Positions 34,206-42,682 of a DNA stretch of 64,000 nt are shown one piece after another (position 1 is the first letter of the stretch; each line of letters opens with the position of its first letter). The translations under genes and the position numbers were made by a program. The notes beneath the pieces are model-generated. The model had not been told where the DNA came from, searched no databases, and saw nothing but the letters and a program-made list of their open reading frames with translations. Source of the DNA: Streptomyces chartreusis NRRL 3882 (GTDB taxonomy: Bacteria > Actinomycetota > Actinomycetes > Streptomycetales > Streptomycetaceae); contig NZ_LT963352.1 in the NCBI RefSeq assembly GCF_900236475.1, positions 5,770,001-5,834,000 of the forward strand. The letters are read 5' to 3'.

Positions 34206-35495
34206 GTGAGCGACAACTCTGTAGTACTGCGGTACGGCGACGGCGAGTACACCTACCCGGTGATCGACAGCACCGTCGGTGACAAGGGCTTCGACATCGG
34301 CAAGCTCCGCGCCCAGACCGGTCTGGTGACGCTGGACAGCGGTTACGGCAATACCGCCGCCTACAAATCCGCCATTACCTACCTGGACGGCGAAGCGGGC
34401 ATCCTGCGGTACCGCGGCTACCCGATCGAGCAGCTGGCCGAGCGCTCCACCTTCCTGGAGGTCGCCTATCTGCTGATCAACGGCGAGCTGCCGACCGTCG
34501 ACGAGCTCTCGACGTTCAAGAACGACATCACGCAGCACACCCTGCTGCACGAGGACGTCAAGAACTTCTACAAGGGCTTCCCGCGCGACGCGCACCCGAT
34601 GGCCATGCTGTCCTCGGTCGTCTCGGCGCTGTCCACGTTCTACCAGGACAGCCACAACCCCTTCGACGAGCGTCAGCGCAACCTCTCCACGATCCGCCTG
34701 CTCGCCAAGCTCCCGACGATCGCGGCGTACGCGTACAAGAAGTCGATCGGCCACCCGTTCGTCTACCCGCGCAACGACCTGGGCTACGTCGAGAACTTCC
34801 TCCGCATGACCTTCTCGGTCCCCGCGCAGGAGTACGACCTCGACCCGATCGTGGTCTCCGCCCTCGACAAGCTGCTGATCCTGCACGCGGACCACGAGCA
34901 GAACTGTTCGACCTCCACGGTCCGCCTGGTCGGCTCCTCGCAGGCGAACATGTTCGCCTCGATCTCCGCCGGCATCAACGCCCTGTGGGGCCCGCTGCAC
35001 GGCGGCGCCAACCAGTCCGTGCTGGAGATGCTGGAGGGCATCCGCGACTCCGGCGGCGACGTCGACAACTTCATCCGCAAGGTGAAGAACAAGGAGGACG
35101 GCGTCCGCCTGATGGGCTTCGGCCACCGGGTCTACAAGAACTTCGACCCGCGCGCCAAGATCATTAAGGCCGCCGCGCACGACGTGCTGTCCGCCCTCGG
35201 CAAGTCCGACGAGCTGCTGGACATCGCGCTGAAGCTGGAGGAGCACGCGCTCTCCGACGACTACTTCGTCTCGCGCAGCCTCTACCCGAACGTGGACTTC
35301 TACACCGGCCTGATCTACCGGGCCATGGGCTTCCCGACCGAGATGTTCACGGTCCTGTTCGCCCTCGGCCGGCTGCCGGGCTGGATCGCCCAGTGGCACG
35401 AGATGATCAAGGAGCCGGGCTCCCGCATCGGCCGCCCGCGCCAGATCTACACGGGCGTCGTCGAGCGCGACTTCGTGCCCGTCGAGGAGCGCTGA
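34206..35495 (+). CDS. citA: Citrate synthase
   Basis: A 429-residue type II citrate synthase that condenses oxaloacetate and acetyl-CoA at the entry to the TCA cycle. Catalytic residues sit in LHGGANQSVLEML (His), GFGHRVYKNFDP (His) and PNVDFYTGLIY (Asp). The GTG at 34206 gives a length matching the Streptomyces enzyme and begins VSDNSVVLRYGDGEYTYPV; upstream frame at 34149 is less likely. It is expressed separately from recD2 (178-base gap that includes a tight ggcactcagtgcc hairpin). Confidence 0.95.
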   Translation: MSDNSVVLRYGDGEYTYPVIDSTVGDKGFDIGKLRAQTGLVTLDSGYGNTAAYKSAITYLDGEAGILRYRGYPIEQLAERSTFLEVAYLLINGELPTVDELSTFKNDITQHTLLHEDVKNFYKGFPRDAHPMAMLSSVVSALSTFYQDSHNPFDERQRNLSTIRLLAKLPTIAAYAYKKSIGHPFVYPRNDLGYVENFLRMTFSVPAQEYDLDPIVVSALDKLLILHADHEQNCSTSTVRLVGSSQANMFASISAGINALWGPLHGGANQSVLEMLEGIRDSGGDVDNFIRKVKNKEDGVRLMGFGHRVYKNFDPRAKIIKAAAHDVLSALGKSDELLDIALKLEEHALSDDYFVSRSLYPNVDFYTGLIYRAMGFPTEMFTVLFALGRLPGWIAQWHEMIKEPGSRIGRPRQIYTGVVERDFVPVEER

Positions 35496-35511
35496 GGCGC
35501 CAGCCCGTTCG

Positions 35512-35544
35512 AGCCCCCGTATCCGACTGCCGGATGCGGGGGCT
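35512..35544 (+). terminator. Terminator after citrate synthase
   Basis: Arms agcccccgtatccg and cggatgcgggggct pair over 14 bases with one G-U, a five-base loop and a ttt tail. It is 17 bases past the citA stop. Confidence 0.85.
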
Positions 35545-35591
35545 TTCGGGTCACCACGGGCGCGGATTTCGGGTATCCGCGCGCACATAAA

Positions 35592-35644
35592 GAAGGCGCC
35601 CTGGAGCGCCGGTCCCCCCACGGGCCGACGGCCAGGGCGCCTTC
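35592..35644. terminator. Second hairpin downstream of citA
   Basis: Thirteen-base arms gaaggcgccctgg and ccagggcgccttc enclose a 27-base loop with further pairing. It probably acts as a back-up terminator. Confidence 0.7.
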
Positions 35645-36113
35645 CCAGTCCCGGTTCGGATTCCCCCCACGGGATCCGGCCGGGCGTCTGTGAGGACAGC
35701 GCCTGAATCGCTGTTGAGCACAACGAGCAGAACTCGCCGTACTGCGGTGTGCGGTCTGCCGGGACAGCGCACGACCGGGAGGGCCGCTCAAAGCTTCCCG
35801 GTGTACGTGCCCCGGCAACGCATCTCTGGAGAAGTCCCCCAAGACATCTCCAGATGCCAGGTGGCGCCCCCCAAGACGCTCCCTGACATCGTCAACTTAG
35901 ACCTTCGAACTCCTTCGATGGTTACGTTCACATCACTGTGATCTGCGTCTCTTGCGTATGTCCGGTAGATACGCAAGAGCCCGGATATACCGTCCGGGGC
36001 TCTAGCGTAAGGATGATGCGCGAGCCTTGTGAAGAGCTTATGTGAGCCGGGCCCGGGACTCCAGAGGGGCTCATATCGCGTTCGCCGCGAACTTAGGGCG
36101 AATTCGGGGGACT

Positions 36114-38354
36114 TCACCGGAATGTCCGAAGTCGGAGACTGTTCGTGACGACGAAGACCGACGAGAAGGCCATCGCGGCCCCGGCGATCATCGGGTTCAG
36201 CAGTCCCGCGGCGGCCAGCGGCAGCGCGGCCACGTTGTAGCCGAAGGCCCAGACGAGGTTGCCCTTGATCGTGGCCAGCGTCCGGCGGGACAGCCGGATC
36301 GCGTCCGCGGCCACCCGCAGATCGCCGCGCACCAGCGTCAGGTCGCCCGCCTCGATCGCCGCGTCCGTGCCGGTGCCCATGGCCAGGCCCAGATCGGCGG
36401 TGGCGAGCGCGGCCGCGTCGTTGACGCCGTCGCCCACCATGGCGACGACCCGCCCCTCGGCCCGCAGCCGCCGTACGGCGTCGACCTTGTCCTCGGGCAG
36501 GACCTCCGCGATCACCCGGTCGATCCCGACGGCCTCGGCCACCGCTTCGGCCACCGCCCGGTTGTCCCCGGTCAGCAGCACCGGAGTGAGCCCCAGCGCG
36601 CGCAGCTCGCGAACCGCCTCCGCGCTGGTCTCCTTGACCGCGTCCGCCACGGCCAGGACGGCCTTCGCCGTCCCGTCCCAGCCGGCCAGGACGGCCGTAC
36701 GGCCGGCCCGCTCGGCCTCGTCCCGCGCGCGGGCCAGCTCCGGCGGTACGTCGTCGAAGAGCCGTCCCACGGCGACCTCACGGCCCTCCACGCGCCCCCG
36801 TACGCCCCGCCCGGGGACGTTCTCGAAGCTCTCGACGTCCGGGAGCTGTCCGGCCCTCTCCGCGGCACCCAGCGCGATCGCACGGGCCACGGGGTGCTCG
36901 GAGGCGTGCTCGACGGCGCCCGCGAGCCGCAGCACCTCCTTCTCGTCGGCGCCCTCGGCGACATGGACCTCCTGGAGGGTCATCCGGCCCGTGGTGACCG
37001 TGCCGGTCTTGTCCAGGACGACCGTGTCGATCCGGCGCGTGGACTCCAGGACCTCCGGGCCCTTGATGAGGATGCCGAGCTGGGCGCCGCGGCCCGTGCC
37101 GACCATCAGCGCGGTCGGGGTGGCCAGGCCCAGTGCGCACGGGCAGGCGATGATCAGGACGGCGACGGCGGCGGTGAACGCGGCGACGCCGTCGCCGGTC
37201 AGCCCGAGCCACGCCCCGGCCGTGGCGGCGGCGATCAGCAGGACCGCCGGCACGAAGACCCCGGCGATCCGGTCGGCGAGCCGCTGCACCTCGGCCTTGC
37301 CGTTCTGCGCGTCCTCCACCAGTTTCGCCATCCGCGCGAGCTGGGTGTCGGCACCGATCCGGGTGGCCTGGACGACGAGCCGGCCGCCCGCGTTGACCGT
37401 CGCGCCGGTGACCGCGTCCCCGGCCGTCACGTCCACCGGCACGGACTCGCCGGTCAGCATCGAGGCGTCCACCGCCGAGGCGCCCTCGACGACCGTGCCG
37501 TCGGTGGCGATCTTCTCGCCGGGCCGTACGACGAACCGGTCGCCGACGGCCAGCCGCTGCGCCGGGATCCGCACCTCGCGCCCGTCCCGCAGCACGGCCA
37601 CCTCCTTGGCGCCCAGTTCCATCAGCGCCTTGAGGGCCGCTCCCGCACGGCGCTTGGACCGGGCCTCCAGGTAGCGGCCCAGCAGGATGAAGGCCGTGAC
37701 GCCGGAGGCGACCTCCAGGTAGATCGAGGAGGCGCCGTCGCCGCGCGAGACCGTGAGCTCGAAGGGGTGCCGCATGCCGGGCATGCCCGCGTCGCCGAGG
37801 AACAGCGCCCACAGGGACCAGCCGAACGCGGCCAGCGTGCCGAGGGAGACCAGCGTGTCCATGGTGGCGGCGCCGTGCCGGGCGTTCGTCCGGGCCGCCC
37901 TGTGGAACGGCAGCCCGCCCCAGACGACGACCGGTGCGGCGAGGGTGAGCGAGAGCCACTGCCAGTTGTCGAACTGCAGCGCGGGGACCATCGCGAGCAG
38001 GACGACCGGGACGGCGAGGACGGTGGAGACGGTGAGGCGCCGGCGGAGGGCCGACAGCTCGGGGTCCTCCTGCTCGACGGCGGAGGCCTCCTCCCGCACC
38101 GGCGCGGGCTCCTCGGCGGTGTACCCGGTCTTCACCACGGTCGCGATCAGGTCGGCGACCTCGGTGCCCGCCGGGTAGGTGACCCGGGCCTTCTCCGTCG
38201 CGTAGTTCACCGTGGCGGTGACGCCGTCCATGCGGTTGAGCTTCTTCTCGACGCGGGCCGCGCAGGAGGCGCAGGTCATCCCGCCGATGAGCAGCTCGAC
38301 CTCGGCGAGCGCCGGCTCGCGGTCGGCCGGCGCCTTGGCGGTGGTGCTGGTCAT
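36114..38354 (-). CDS. copA: Copper-exporting P1B-type ATPase CopA
   Basis: A 746-residue P-type ATPase that pumps Cu(I) out across the membrane. The N-terminal metal-binding domain has GMTCASC (residues 25-31). The later motifs are MLTGESVPV (actuator), the CPC ion site in ACPCALGLATP, VVLDKTGTVTTG (phosphorylated Asp), SEHPVARAI and VGDGVNDAAALA, with YNVAALPLAAAGLLNPMIAG and FSSVFVVTNSLRLR in the last helices giving Cu(I) specificity. It is downstream of copZ on the same strand (141-base gap). Confidence 0.95.
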   Translation of the reverse strand: MTSTTAKAPADREPALAEVELLIGGMTCASCAARVEKKLNRMDGVTATVNYATEKARVTYPAGTEVADLIATVVKTGYTAEEPAPVREEASAVEQEDPELSALRRRLTVSTVLAVPVVLLAMVPALQFDNWQWLSLTLAAPVVVWGGLPFHRAARTNARHGAATMDTLVSLGTLAAFGWSLWALFLGDAGMPGMRHPFELTVSRGDGASSIYLEVASGVTAFILLGRYLEARSKRRAGAALKALMELGAKEVAVLRDGREVRIPAQRLAVGDRFVVRPGEKIATDGTVVEGASAVDASMLTGESVPVDVTAGDAVTGATVNAGGRLVVQATRIGADTQLARMAKLVEDAQNGKAEVQRLADRIAGVFVPAVLLIAAATAGAWLGLTGDGVAAFTAAVAVLIIACPCALGLATPTALMVGTGRGAQLGILIKGPEVLESTRRIDTVVLDKTGTVTTGRMTLQEVHVAEGADEKEVLRLAGAVEHASEHPVARAIALGAAERAGQLPDVESFENVPGRGVRGRVEGREVAVGRLFDDVPPELARARDEAERAGRTAVLAGWDGTAKAVLAVADAVKETSAEAVRELRALGLTPVLLTGDNRAVAEAVAEAVGIDRVIAEVLPEDKVDAVRRLRAEGRVVAMVGDGVNDAAALATADLGLAMGTGTDAAIEAGDLTLVRGDLRVAADAIRLSRRTLATIKGNLVWAFGYNVAALPLAAAGLLNPMIAGAAMAFSSVFVVTNSLRLRTFR

Positions 38355-38495
38355 GTCCGTACTCCAGGAGGTGCGGGGCGCCCGGGAAGCGGGACGGGCC
38401 GTACGGGCCGGGGCGGCGGCGTACGGCCCGTACGTCTGTATGAGTGCCAGGACCGGGGTGTCTCAGGCCTGTGCGTCTCGGGCTCGGGAAACCGG

Positions 38496-38735
38496 TCAGG
38501 CCTTCCCGGCCAGCTCGAAACCGGCCTCGTCGACGGCCGCGCGCACGGCCCCGTCGTCGAGCGGGGTGGCGGAGACGACGGTGACCTCGCCGGTCGAGGC
38601 GACGGCCGTCACGGAACTGACGCCGGAGATCTGGGAGATCTCCCCGGAGACGGCACCCTCGCAGTGTCCGCAGCTCATGCCGCTCACCTTGTAGACGGTG
38701 GTGACGGGTCCCGTGGTGTCGGTCTGGGCGGTCAT
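38496..38735 (-). CDS. copZ: Copper chaperone CopZ
   Basis: A 79-residue heavy-metal-associated domain. The copper site is GMSCGHC (residues 19-25), followed by the beta-alpha-beta-beta-alpha-beta pattern with SVTAVASTGEVTV and a final AAVDEAGFEL. It carries Cu(I) to CopA in the cytosol. The ATG at 38733-38735 is 65 bases from the CsoR-type operator, which most likely controls it and copA together. Confidence 0.94.
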   Translation of the reverse strand: MTAQTDTTGPVTTVYKVSGMSCGHCEGAVSGEISQISGVSSVTAVASTGEVTVVSATPLDDGAVRAAVDEAGFELAGKA

Positions 38736-38800
38736 GTCGTTACTCCTCGTCGAGGCATGTGTGGCGATGGGGACCTGTGGGGTCCCCACTCGTCCAACTG

Positions 38801-38815
38801 TACCCCTAGGGGGTA
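38801..38815. promoter_or_regulatory. CsoR-type copper operator
   Basis: tacccctagggggta is an almost perfect match to the G/C-tract palindrome recognised by the Cu(I)-sensing repressor CsoR. It lies upstream of copZ. No csoR gene is in the window. Confidence 0.85.
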
Positions 38816-38939
38816 TGAGTTCACGACGCCCCCGGCCGGCGGTCGCGGGTACGGCACGGGCTAGCGTTCCCCGAGGCGCTGACTGCCCGGGGCGCCGGGA
38901 CCCCCGGCGCCCCGGACGCGAACGGAAGGCGGGGAGATC

Positions 38940-39983
38940 ATGCGGGCCGTGGTGTTCGAGCGGGACGGGGAGCCGGCCGAGGTGCGGGACGTCGCCGATC
39001 CGGAGCCGGCGGAGCACGGGGTCGTCGTGCGGGTCGAGGCCACGGGGCTGTGCCGCAGCGACTGGCACGGCTGGCAGGGCCACGACCCGGACATCGCGCT
39101 GCCGCACGTGCCGGGGCATGAACTCGCCGGGGTCGTCGAGGCGGTGGGCGACCGGGTGACCCGCTGGGGGCCCGGCGACCGGGTCACCGTGCCGTTCATC
39201 TGCGCCTGCGGCACCTGCCCGTCCTGCGCGGCGGGCGACCACCAGGTGTGCGAGCGGCAGACCCAGCCCGGCTTCTCGCACTGGGGCTCCTTCGCCCAGT
39301 ACGTGGCCCTGGACCACGCCGACGTCAACCTCGTGGCGCTCCCCGGGGAGCTGTCCTTCGCGACGGCGGCCTCCCTCGGCTGCCGGTTCGCCACGGCGTA
39401 CCGGGCGGTGGTGCGGCAGGGCCGCGTCGCGGCGGGGGAGTGGGTGGCGGTGCACGGCTGCGGCGGGGTCGGTCTCTCCGCGGTGATGATCGCGGCGGCG
39501 TCGGGCGCGCGGGTCGTGGCCGTCGACGTGTCGGCCCGAGCGCTGGACCTGGCGCGGGAGTTCGGGGCGGCGCGGTGCCTGGACGCGTCGGCCGTGCCGG
39601 ACCCGGCGGCGGCGGTCCGTGACCTCACCGGTGGTGGTGCCCACCTCTCCCTCGACGCGCTCGGTTCCCCCGCCACCTGCGCCGCCTCCGTGAACGGCCT
39701 GCGCCGTCGCGGCCGGCACGTCCAGGTCGGCCTGCTGCCCTCGCCGACCGGCACGACACCCGTGCCGATGGCCCGCGCGATCGCCCTGGAGCTGGAACTC
39801 CTCGGCAGCCACGGCATGGCCGCGCACGGCTACCCGCCGATGCTGGAGCTGGTCCGCAGCGGCGTCCTGCGCCCCGACCTGCTGGTGACCTCCACGATCC
39901 CGCTGGACGAGGCGCCGCCCGCCCTGGCGGCGATGGGGACGGCGTCACCGGCGGGCGCGACGGTGATCGAGCCGTGGCGCTGA
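38940..39983 (+). CDS. Zinc-dependent alcohol dehydrogenase family protein
   Basis: A 347-residue medium-chain dehydrogenase. Catalytic zinc ligands are in GLCRSDWHGW and HVPGHELAGVVEAVG, the structural zinc site in CACGTCPSCAAGDHQVC, and the NAD(P) fold in WVAVHGCGGVGLSAVMIA. ATG at 38940 follows GGGGAG. It is divergent from copZ with the CsoR site between them, but no functional link is implied. The substrate is unknown. Confidence 0.9.
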   Translation: MRAVVFERDGEPAEVRDVADPEPAEHGVVVRVEATGLCRSDWHGWQGHDPDIALPHVPGHELAGVVEAVGDRVTRWGPGDRVTVPFICACGTCPSCAAGDHQVCERQTQPGFSHWGSFAQYVALDHADVNLVALPGELSFATAASLGCRFATAYRAVVRQGRVAAGEWVAVHGCGGVGLSAVMIAAASGARVVAVDVSARALDLAREFGAARCLDASAVPDPAAAVRDLTGGGAHLSLDALGSPATCAASVNGLRRRGRHVQVGLLPSPTGTTPVPMARAIALELELLGSHGMAAHGYPPMLELVRSGVLRPDLLVTSTIPLDEAPPALAAMGTASPAGATVIEPWR

Positions 39984-39999
39984 CCCTCCCCCGGAGACA

Positions 40000-40029
40000 C
40001 CCGTGCCCCACGCGACGGTGGGGCACGGG
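40000..40029. terminator. Bidirectional terminator
   Basis: Perfect 12-base arms cccgtgccccac and gtggggcacggg with a six-base loop, between the alcohol dehydrogenase gene and the convergent small helix-turn-helix gene. Confidence 0.85.
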
Positions 40030-40044
40030 GTCGGGCCGGGAGGG

Positions 40045-40245
40045 TCAGTCGGCTCTTCGGGCGCGGTTGGCGGGCCGGGACGCCACCCAGGCCCGGACCG
40101 TGTCGGCGTACCAGTAGGGCTTGCCGTTCTCGACGTGGTCGGGCGGGGGCAGCAGCCCGTGCTTGCGGTAGGACCGCACGGTGTCCGGCTGCACCCGGAT
40201 GTGTGCGGCGATCTCCTTGTAGGACCAGAGCCTTCGGTCGGTCAT
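40045..40245 (-). CDS. Small MerR/AlpA-type helix-turn-helix protein
   Basis: A 66-residue DNA-binding protein. The winged helix reads WSYKEIAAHIRVQPDTVRSYRK followed by HGLLPPPDHV and a basic C terminus. ATG at 40243-40245 is chosen because GGAGG is seven bases upstream; the longer frame from a GTG would place the start too close. Single-domain proteins of this kind serve as excisionase or BldC-like regulators; BldC itself is similar in size, but I do not see enough identity to name it so. Confidence 0.8.
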   Translation of the reverse strand: MTDRRLWSYKEIAAHIRVQPDTVRSYRKHGLLPPPDHVENGKPYWYADTVRAWVASRPANRARRAD

Positions 40246-40613
40246 GACGTGCACCTCCCCGCGCGCGCCACGGCGGCGGCCGGGGACGGCCGTCCGGGGG
40301 AGCCGGGCGCTGCGCTGGCGATCAACAAGCCTGTGTCCGTGTCAACGACGCCCGGTGACGCAGGGCAGGGCCTGTGCGCCGGGTGTGACGGAAGGCCCGG
40401 GTACCTGCGACACCTGTGACAGGACGGGGGTGTTCGTGACACGGCCGGGGCACACGGGCACGGCGGAGCTCCGGCGGGGCGTCTTGACGCACATGCGCCC
40501 CCGGCATCCGGAAAGCGCTGTCATGATCTGGTCCGAATGTCCGGACAAAACATTGACAGCGCTTCGGGAAGGGGACTACAAAGCCGGGGAGAGCCGACAC
40601 CGAGGGGAAGCCG
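40246..40613. other. Regulatory gap upstream of the iol operon
   Basis: The first 250 bases are GC-rich with no gene that I trust. The last 110 bases contain the iol promoter and three palindromic elements described separately. Confidence 0.6.
40512..40581 (+). promoter_or_regulatory. iol operon promoter with flanking operators
   Basis: aaagcgctgtca at 40512-40523 and its inverted counterpart tgacagcgctt at 40554-40564 flank the palindrome tgtccggaca (40538-40547). A TTGACA box at 40553-40558 and ctacaa at 40576-40581 are 17 bases apart and form a good -35/-10 pair. The second operator overlaps the -35 box, as expected for repression. Confidence 0.7.
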
Positions 40614-41564
40614 ATGGCGTACGACCTGATCACCATGGGGCGCATCGGAGTGGATCTGTATCCGCTCCAGACGGGCGTCCCGCTGCCGCAGGTCACCTCC
40701 TTCGGCAAGTTCCTCGGCGGCTCGGCCACGAACGTCGCGGTCGCCGCGGCCCGCCTGGGACGGCACACGGCGGTGATCACCCGCACCGGCGACGACCCGT
40801 TCGGCACCTACCTGCACGAGGCCCTGAAGGGCTTCGGCGTGGACGACCGCTGGGTCACCCCGGTCCCCGGCCTGCCCACCCCGGTCACCTTCTGCGAGGT
40901 CTTCCCGCCGGACGACTTCCCGCTGTACTTCTACCGGCGGCCCAAGGCCCCCGACCTGGAGATCGACGCCCACGAGCTCGACCTGGACGCCATCCGTGAC
41001 GCCCGCGTCTTCTGGATCACGGGCACGGGCCTGAGCGAGGAACCGAGCCGTACGGCGACCCTCGCGGCCCTCGCCCACCGCGCCAAGTCCGGCACGACGG
41101 TCTTCGACCTCGACTGGCGCCCGATGTTCTGGACGGACCCGGACGCGGCCCGCCCCTTCTACGAGGAGGCCCTGCGCCACACCACCGTCGCCGTCGGCAA
41201 CCTCGACGAGGTGGAGGTCGCCACCGGCGTGCGCGAGCCCCACGCCGCCGCCCGGGCACTGCTGGACGCCGGTGTCGAGCTGGCCGTCGTCAAGCAGGGC
41301 CCGAAGGGCGTCCTCGCCGTCGACCGCGACGGCGCCACCGCCGAGGTCCCGCCGCTGCCCGTGAACGTCCTCAACGGCCTCGGGGCCGGAGACGCCTTCG
41401 GCGGGTCCCTCGTCCACGGTCTCCTGGCCGGCTGGGACCTGGAGAAGACCATGCGGCACGCCAACGCCGCCGGCGCCATCGTCGCCTCCCGCCTGGAGTG
41501 CTCCTCCGCGATGCCCACCGAGGACGAGATCGAGGCGGCCGTCACCGCGGGGGCCGTCAAGTGA
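40614..41564 (+). CDS. iolC: 5-dehydro-2-deoxygluconokinase IolC
   Basis: A 316-residue PfkB-family kinase that phosphorylates 2-deoxy-5-keto-gluconate in myo-inositol breakdown. It has ITMGRIGVDLYPLQTGVPL and FLGGSATNVAVAAARLG at the N terminus and the catalytic GLGAGDAFGGSLVHGLLAGW near residue 260. ATG at 40614 with AGGGGAAG upstream. It is the first gene of the iol operon and overlaps the aldolase gene by 4 bp. The enzyme assignment rests on the iolD and iolA neighbours as well as sequence. Confidence 0.92.
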   Translation: MAYDLITMGRIGVDLYPLQTGVPLPQVTSFGKFLGGSATNVAVAAARLGRHTAVITRTGDDPFGTYLHEALKGFGVDDRWVTPVPGLPTPVTFCEVFPPDDFPLYFYRRPKAPDLEIDAHELDLDAIRDARVFWITGTGLSEEPSRTATLAALAHRAKSGTTVFDLDWRPMFWTDPDAARPFYEEALRHTTVAVGNLDEVEVATGVREPHAAARALLDAGVELAVVKQGPKGVLAVDRDGATAEVPPLPVNVLNGLGAGDAFGGSLVHGLLAGWDLEKTMRHANAAGAIVASRLECSSAMPTEDEIEAAVTAGAVK

Positions 41565-42442
41565 CCGTCGACGTGAGTGAACTCGTCCGCCTCCGCAGCC
41601 GGCGACCGGAGGCGATCGCCGAGGCCGCCGCCCGCCGCCCCCGTCGGCCCCTGCTGAACGACAACGGCCGGCTGATGATCGTCGCCGCCGACCATCCGGC
41701 CCGCGGCGCCCTGGGCGTCGGCGGCCGCAGCATGGCCATGGCCAACCGCGCCGACCTGCTGGAACGCCTCTGCCTGGCGCTGTCCCGCCCGGGCGTGGAC
41801 GGCGTCCTCGCCACCGCCGACATCCTCGACGACCTGCTCCTGCTCGGCGCGCTCGACGGCAAGGTCGTCATGGGCTCGATGAACCGCGGCGGCCTCCAGG
41901 GCGCGCGCTTCGAACTCGACGACCGCTTCACCGGCCACCGCCCCGAGGACCTCGAGCGCCTCGGCTTCGACGCGGGCAAACTGCTCCTGCGCATCGACTA
42001 CGACGACCCGGGCTCCCTCACCACCCTGGAGTCCACCGCCCGCGCCGTCGACGACATGGCGGCCCGCAAGCTCCCCGTCTTCGTCGAGCCGTTCATCTCC
42101 CGCCGCGACGAGACGGGCCGGCTGCGCAACGACCTGTCCGCCGAGGCCGTCACCCGGTCCATCGCCATCGCCTCGGGCCTGGGCGGCAGTTCCGCCTACA
42201 CCTGGCTGAAGGTGCCGGTCACCGACAACCCCGACGACATGGCCGAGGTCATGGCCGCCTCCACGCTGCCCGCCGTACTGCTGGGCGGCGAGGTGGGCGA
42301 CGATCAGGACGGGGCGTACGAGAAGTGGCGCGGCGCTCTCCAACTGCCCACCGTGCGCGGGCTGGTGGTCGGCCGTTCGCTGCTGTACCCGGCGGACGGC
42401 GATGTGGCCGCCGCCGTGGACACCGCCGTAGGACTGCTGTGA
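41561..42442 (+). CDS. Cgl0158-type TIM-barrel aldolase of inositol operon
   Basis: A 293-residue (beta/alpha)8 protein of the group found in actinobacterial iol clusters (Cgl0158 family). Features are LMIVAADHPARGALGVGG, GVDGVLATADILDDLLLLGALDGK and YTWLKVPVTDNPDDM, where the Lys after TWL is a candidate Schiff-base residue. It probably cleaves the phosphorylated product of IolC to dihydroxyacetone phosphate and malonate semialdehyde (IolJ role; inference). The GTG at 41561 overlaps the iolC stop. Confidence 0.83.
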   Translation: MTVDVSELVRLRSRRPEAIAEAAARRPRRPLLNDNGRLMIVAADHPARGALGVGGRSMAMANRADLLERLCLALSRPGVDGVLATADILDDLLLLGALDGKVVMGSMNRGGLQGARFELDDRFTGHRPEDLERLGFDAGKLLLRIDYDDPGSLTTLESTARAVDDMAARKLPVFVEPFISRRDETGRLRNDLSAEAVTRSIAIASGLGGSSAYTWLKVPVTDNPDDMAEVMAASTLPAVLLGGEVGDDQDGAYEKWRGALQLPTVRGLVVGRSLLYPADGDVAAAVDTAVGLL

Positions 42443-42452
42443 GGGCCGCCTC

Positions 42453-42682
42453 ATGACCCGTGTGCGCACAGAAGACCAGGAGTTCCGTCTCCCGGGCAGG
42501 TCCCGGGCCCAGATCGCCTCCGGCGCGGGAAGCCGCTTTGCTTTGGCAGGAGCGAAGTGCGAGCGACAACTCCCCGCCCGCTACGGCCCCGCGCCGGAGG
42601 TCCCCCACGCGAGGCGCACGTGCTGAACGCCCGCGGCGGCCCCTGCGTACCCGTCTCCATCCACAGGGAGGGACACCGATGA
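42453..42682 (+). pseudogene. iolB: iolB remnant (5-deoxy-glucuronate isomerase)
   Basis: An ATG at 42453 opens a 57-codon frame whose middle reads EDQEFRLPGRSR, AQIASGAGSRFALAGAKCER and LPARYGPAPEVP, the central cupin part of IolB, then stops at 42624-42626. In another frame the stretch CVPVSIHREGHR followed by TGA (42680-42682) looks like the IolB C-terminal tail, and that stop overlaps the iolD ATG. The N terminus, part of the core and the metal-binding C-terminal cupin (His-Lys-His) are gone. At least two deletions are needed, one frame-shifting. Confidence 0.72.

Larger units (their letters stand above)
35496..36113. other. Intergenic region with two terminators and AT-richer DNA
   Basis: Terminators lie at 35512-35544 and 35592-35644. 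The remaining 470 bases are visibly richer in A and T than their surroundings. They carry the inverted repeats ctcttgcgtat/atacgcaagag (35949-35979) and agcccgga/tccggggct (35978-36003), and the palindrome tcacatcactgtga near 35927. I find no convincing gene; the frames on either strand lack normal codon use. Confidence 0.6.

Noticed and set aside
35925..35942. tcacatcactgtga as a CRP site
   Set aside because: The half-sites are in the reverse orientation and spacing to the CRP consensus, and no promoter is near.
35788..36117. A 109-codon minus-strand frame in the citA-copA gap
   Set aside because: No ribosome site, atypical codon use, and it crosses the strong hairpins; it looks non-coding.
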